Part shown: positions 50,881 through 52,638 of the stretch, piece by piece
How the letters are laid out: the number at the start of each line of letters is the position of its first letter
Numbering within the stretch: position 1 is the stretch's first letter
Source of the DNA: Deltaproteobacteria bacterium
GTDB taxonomy: Bacteria; Myxococcota; JACRCW01
Assembly: GCA_016218805.1 (NCBI GenBank)
Contig: JACRCW010000156.1
Coordinates: 1 to 52,638 of the forward strand
Length of the DNA: 52,638 bases
Direction: 5' to 3'
Notes under the pieces: model-generated
Seen by the model: only the letters and a program-made list of their open reading frames with translations
Database searches by the model: none
What the model was told of the DNA's origin: nothing
Translations under genes and position numbers: made by a program

Positions 50881-52146
50881 ATGGCAGAACCCGCCCGCCC
50901 CACCCGAGAGACCCGCCGCCTGCGGCGCCGCGCGGAACACGCGTTCCGCCGGGCGGAGCTGGCGGTCTGGCAGTTGGGGGAGCCCGGCGCGGAGGTGCCC
51001 ACCGCGCTGCGCGACCTGGACGAGGCGCTGGCCCGGCTTGACGAGCCGCTGCGCCACGCCACCGGCCTGGCAACCCGGCGCACGGAGCTGGACGGTGCGC
51101 TGCAGGAAGGCGCGGTGCGTGACCGCTACGTCCGGGACCACGGCGTGGACGAGGTCACGCGGGTGACCACGTCCGCCGGTGACCGCATCTATCGCATTGT
51201 GGCGCCCACCTTTCCCGGTCACGAAAACTACCTGTACGTGGTGGTGACGCCGGCGGGCGCGCTGCTGTGGGACGTGGGCAGCGGGCCCATGAGCCGGCCG
51301 GTGATCCAGCGTGGCCTGGAGGTCATCCGCCGCGTCCACCTGGACCCGCTTCCAGAGGCCGACTTCCGCGGCGTGCTGGTGTCGCACGCGCACATTGATC
51401 ACTTTGGTGATGCGGCGTTCTTCCGTGACGCGCTGCACGCGCCGCTGATGGTGCACGAGCTGGATGCGCGCGTGCTCACACGGTTTGAGGAGCGGGTGGT
51501 GGTGACCGCCAAGGACCTGGGCGTGTTCCTGGCGCGCGCCGGGATTCCGCGGGACCGCCGCGAACAACTGGAGGGGATGTACCTGGCGGGCAAGGACTTC
51601 TTCCGCAGCGTGGAGGTGGACCGCCGGTTGCGGCATGACAACATGCTGCTGGGGCGCCTGCGCGTGATTCATACGCCCGGTCACTGTCCCGGCCACATCT
51701 GCCTGCGCGTGGACAACGCGCTGCTGGTGGCCGACCAGGTGCTGGAACCCATCACGCCCAACCTCTCCCCGCAGTCGGTCACACCCTTCAACGGCCTGGA
51801 GAACTACCTGGGCGGCCTGCGCCGCCTGCGCCTGCTGGAGGGGATTGACCACGTCCTGCCCGCGCATGCGGAGCCCATCCCGTCACTGGGCGCGCGGATT
51901 GACCGCATCCTGGAGCACCACCAGGAGCGGCTGGCGCGGGTGACGGACAGCTGCGCAGTGCCGCGCACGGTGGCCGAGGTGGCGGACGCCCTGTACGGCG
52001 CGCAGGAGGGGTACAACGTGCTGCTCGCGCTGACTGAGGCCGGAGCCCACGTGGAGTACCTCCACCAGTACGGGCGCCTGCGCATTGCCAACGTGGACGA
52101 GGTGGCCCGCGAGCGGGATCCCGTGCTGCGGTACGTCACGGACTGA
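50881..52146 (+). CDS. metallo-beta-lactamase-fold hydrolase
   Basis: This MBL-fold protein of 421 aa has an extra N-terminal helical domain (residues about 1-80, Arg/Ala/Glu-rich) of unknown role. The hydrolase core has VSHAHIDHFGD (HxHxDH, about 169-174), VIHTPGHCPGHICL (third His), LLVADQ (bridging Asp) and VLPAHAEPI (last His). This set fits glyoxalase-II/lactonase-like hydrolases with two metal ions. The C-terminal part resembles the winged helix of LACTB2-type proteins (RTVAEVADALYG). No signal peptide is seen. The upstream frame to 50128 is antisense to the CsgG-like gene; ATG 50881 is chosen. Confidence 0.88.
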   Translation: MAEPARPTRETRRLRRRAEHAFRRAELAVWQLGEPGAEVPTALRDLDEALARLDEPLRHATGLATRRTELDGALQEGAVRDRYVRDHGVDEVTRVTTSAGDRIYRIVAPTFPGHENYLYVVVTPAGALLWDVGSGPMSRPVIQRGLEVIRRVHLDPLPEADFRGVLVSHAHIDHFGDAAFFRDALHAPLMVHELDARVLTRFEERVVVTAKDLGVFLARAGIPRDRREQLEGMYLAGKDFFRSVEVDRRLRHDNMLLGRLRVIHTPGHCPGHICLRVDNALLVADQVLEPITPNLSPQSVTPFNGLENYLGGLRRLRLLEGIDHVLPAHAEPIPSLGARIDRILEHHQERLARVTDSCAVPRTVAEVADALYGAQEGYNVLLALTEAGAHVEYLHQYGRLRIANVDEVARERDPVLRYVTD

Positions 52147-52638
52147 TGGGGAACACCTGCGGCGCGGTACTGGGTGCGGCCCGCCGGTGAACCGACCTTG
52201 CCAAGGGCGCGGACGGAGGCGCCTTTGCGGGTGACCGAGATCCGGTCAGCTGTCCGAAAACCGGGTGGCACCCGACTGGGATGGCGCGGACTCGGTGCGA
52301 TGCGCCGCAGCGCTTGGGCTGGCGCGGGGGTTGCTCCGGCGCTCGCCGTGCCGGGCCACGTCAGTACCCGGGCGGGGGCGCGGCCGCGTCTCAAGTACGC
52401 CCGTGGGGTGGGAATCCGAGCTGCCCCGGCCAGCCGATGAGGAGACCAGTGTTCGTCTAGATCGAACCTTGACGGGAGACGCGTGGGTGAGCCGTGCAAC
52501 GGAGTCCACGCGAGCGTGGTGCGCAGCCGGTTGGTGTCTGTTGGGACCGGTTGGAGTTGATGCAGAGGCCCACCACGTTGACCGGCGCATGACGCAGGCA
52601 AAGCCGGCCCCGGCGAGCGCAGCGGCAGTCCACGGTCA
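52147..52638. other. no supportable gene at right edge
   Basis: About 490 bases lie after the MBL-fold gene without a gene I can support. Open frames on both strands are Arg/Ala/Gly-rich shadows. The sequence is unlike the dense codons around it and has several short self-complementary stretches, so a structured RNA or the start of a mobile element lying mostly beyond the window is possible. Confidence 0.4.

Overview
The window is about 52.6 kb of very GC-rich bacterial chromosome. It holds about 50 protein genes, one tRNA and little intergenic DNA. Several traits point to a Myxococcota-like (delta-proteobacterial) genome. There are many lipoproteins of unknown function, proline- and serine-rich modular proteins, and a Cys-rich secreted protein with a MYXO-CTERM-like tail at 47947-48831. 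Cyclic nucleotide and cyclic-di-GMP signalling proteins and frequent GTG starts fit the same picture. The species cannot be named from the sequence. No rRNA, CRISPR array, intact IS element or prophage was seen.

Layout. 0.3-2.5 kb: a hypothetical protein and a secreted modular protein. 2.8-4.4 kb: an AAA/OLD-type ATPase overlapping a TOPRIM (DUF3226-like) gene that carries a one-base frameshift, which looks like a defence-type pair with a broken partner. 4.5-10.6 kb: a proline-rich protein with a degenerate receiver, tryptophan 2,3-dioxygenase, a TPR/double cNMP-binding protein, a class III nucleotide cyclase and a patatin phospholipase. 10.7-11.7 kb: tRNA-Ala(CGC) with a clear promoter and terminator, then a glycerophosphodiester phosphodiesterase. 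11.8-13.2 kb: a tandem duplication of a small lipoprotein gene. 13.3-20.6 kb: mostly household genes, including a zinc-ribbon membrane protein, a site-2 protease homologue, def-fmt, a TlpA thioredoxin, a Cys-cluster protein, a thioesterase and a nucleoside deaminase.

20.6-26.1 kb: the most distinctive locus, a tightly packed minus-strand operon. In order of transcription it encodes an HdrA-like flavoprotein, a TusA-like sulfur carrier, a fused MvhD-MvhG protein, a group 3 [NiFe] hydrogenase large subunit and its maturation protease. Three of the five genes are linked by 4-base ATGA overlaps. HdrB and HdrC are absent, so the electron acceptor is not obvious. A sulfur-linked or flavin-based electron-bifurcating hydrogenase is a reasonable hypothesis.

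26.3-32.1 kb: a HAD-type 5'-nucleotidase overlapping a GH31 lipoprotein, then a convergent GH5-like lipoprotein. 32.3-36.7 kb: a beta-hydroxyacid dehydrogenase divergent from an operon of an acyltransferase, an epimerase-like protein, a short-chain dehydrogenase and a TPR protein. 36.7-41.2 kb: a second tail-fibre-like secreted protein and a run of envelope lipoproteins. 41.4-52.1 kb: a low-complexity peptidoglycan-binding-like protein, two paralogous Ig-like repeat lipoproteins, a D-2-hydroxyacid dehydrogenase, the MYXO-CTERM-like protein, a receiver-EAL protein, a CsgG/LpoB-like protein and a metallo-beta-lactamase-fold hydrolase. The last 490 bases hold no gene I can support.

All calls come from reading motifs by eye; no database search was run.
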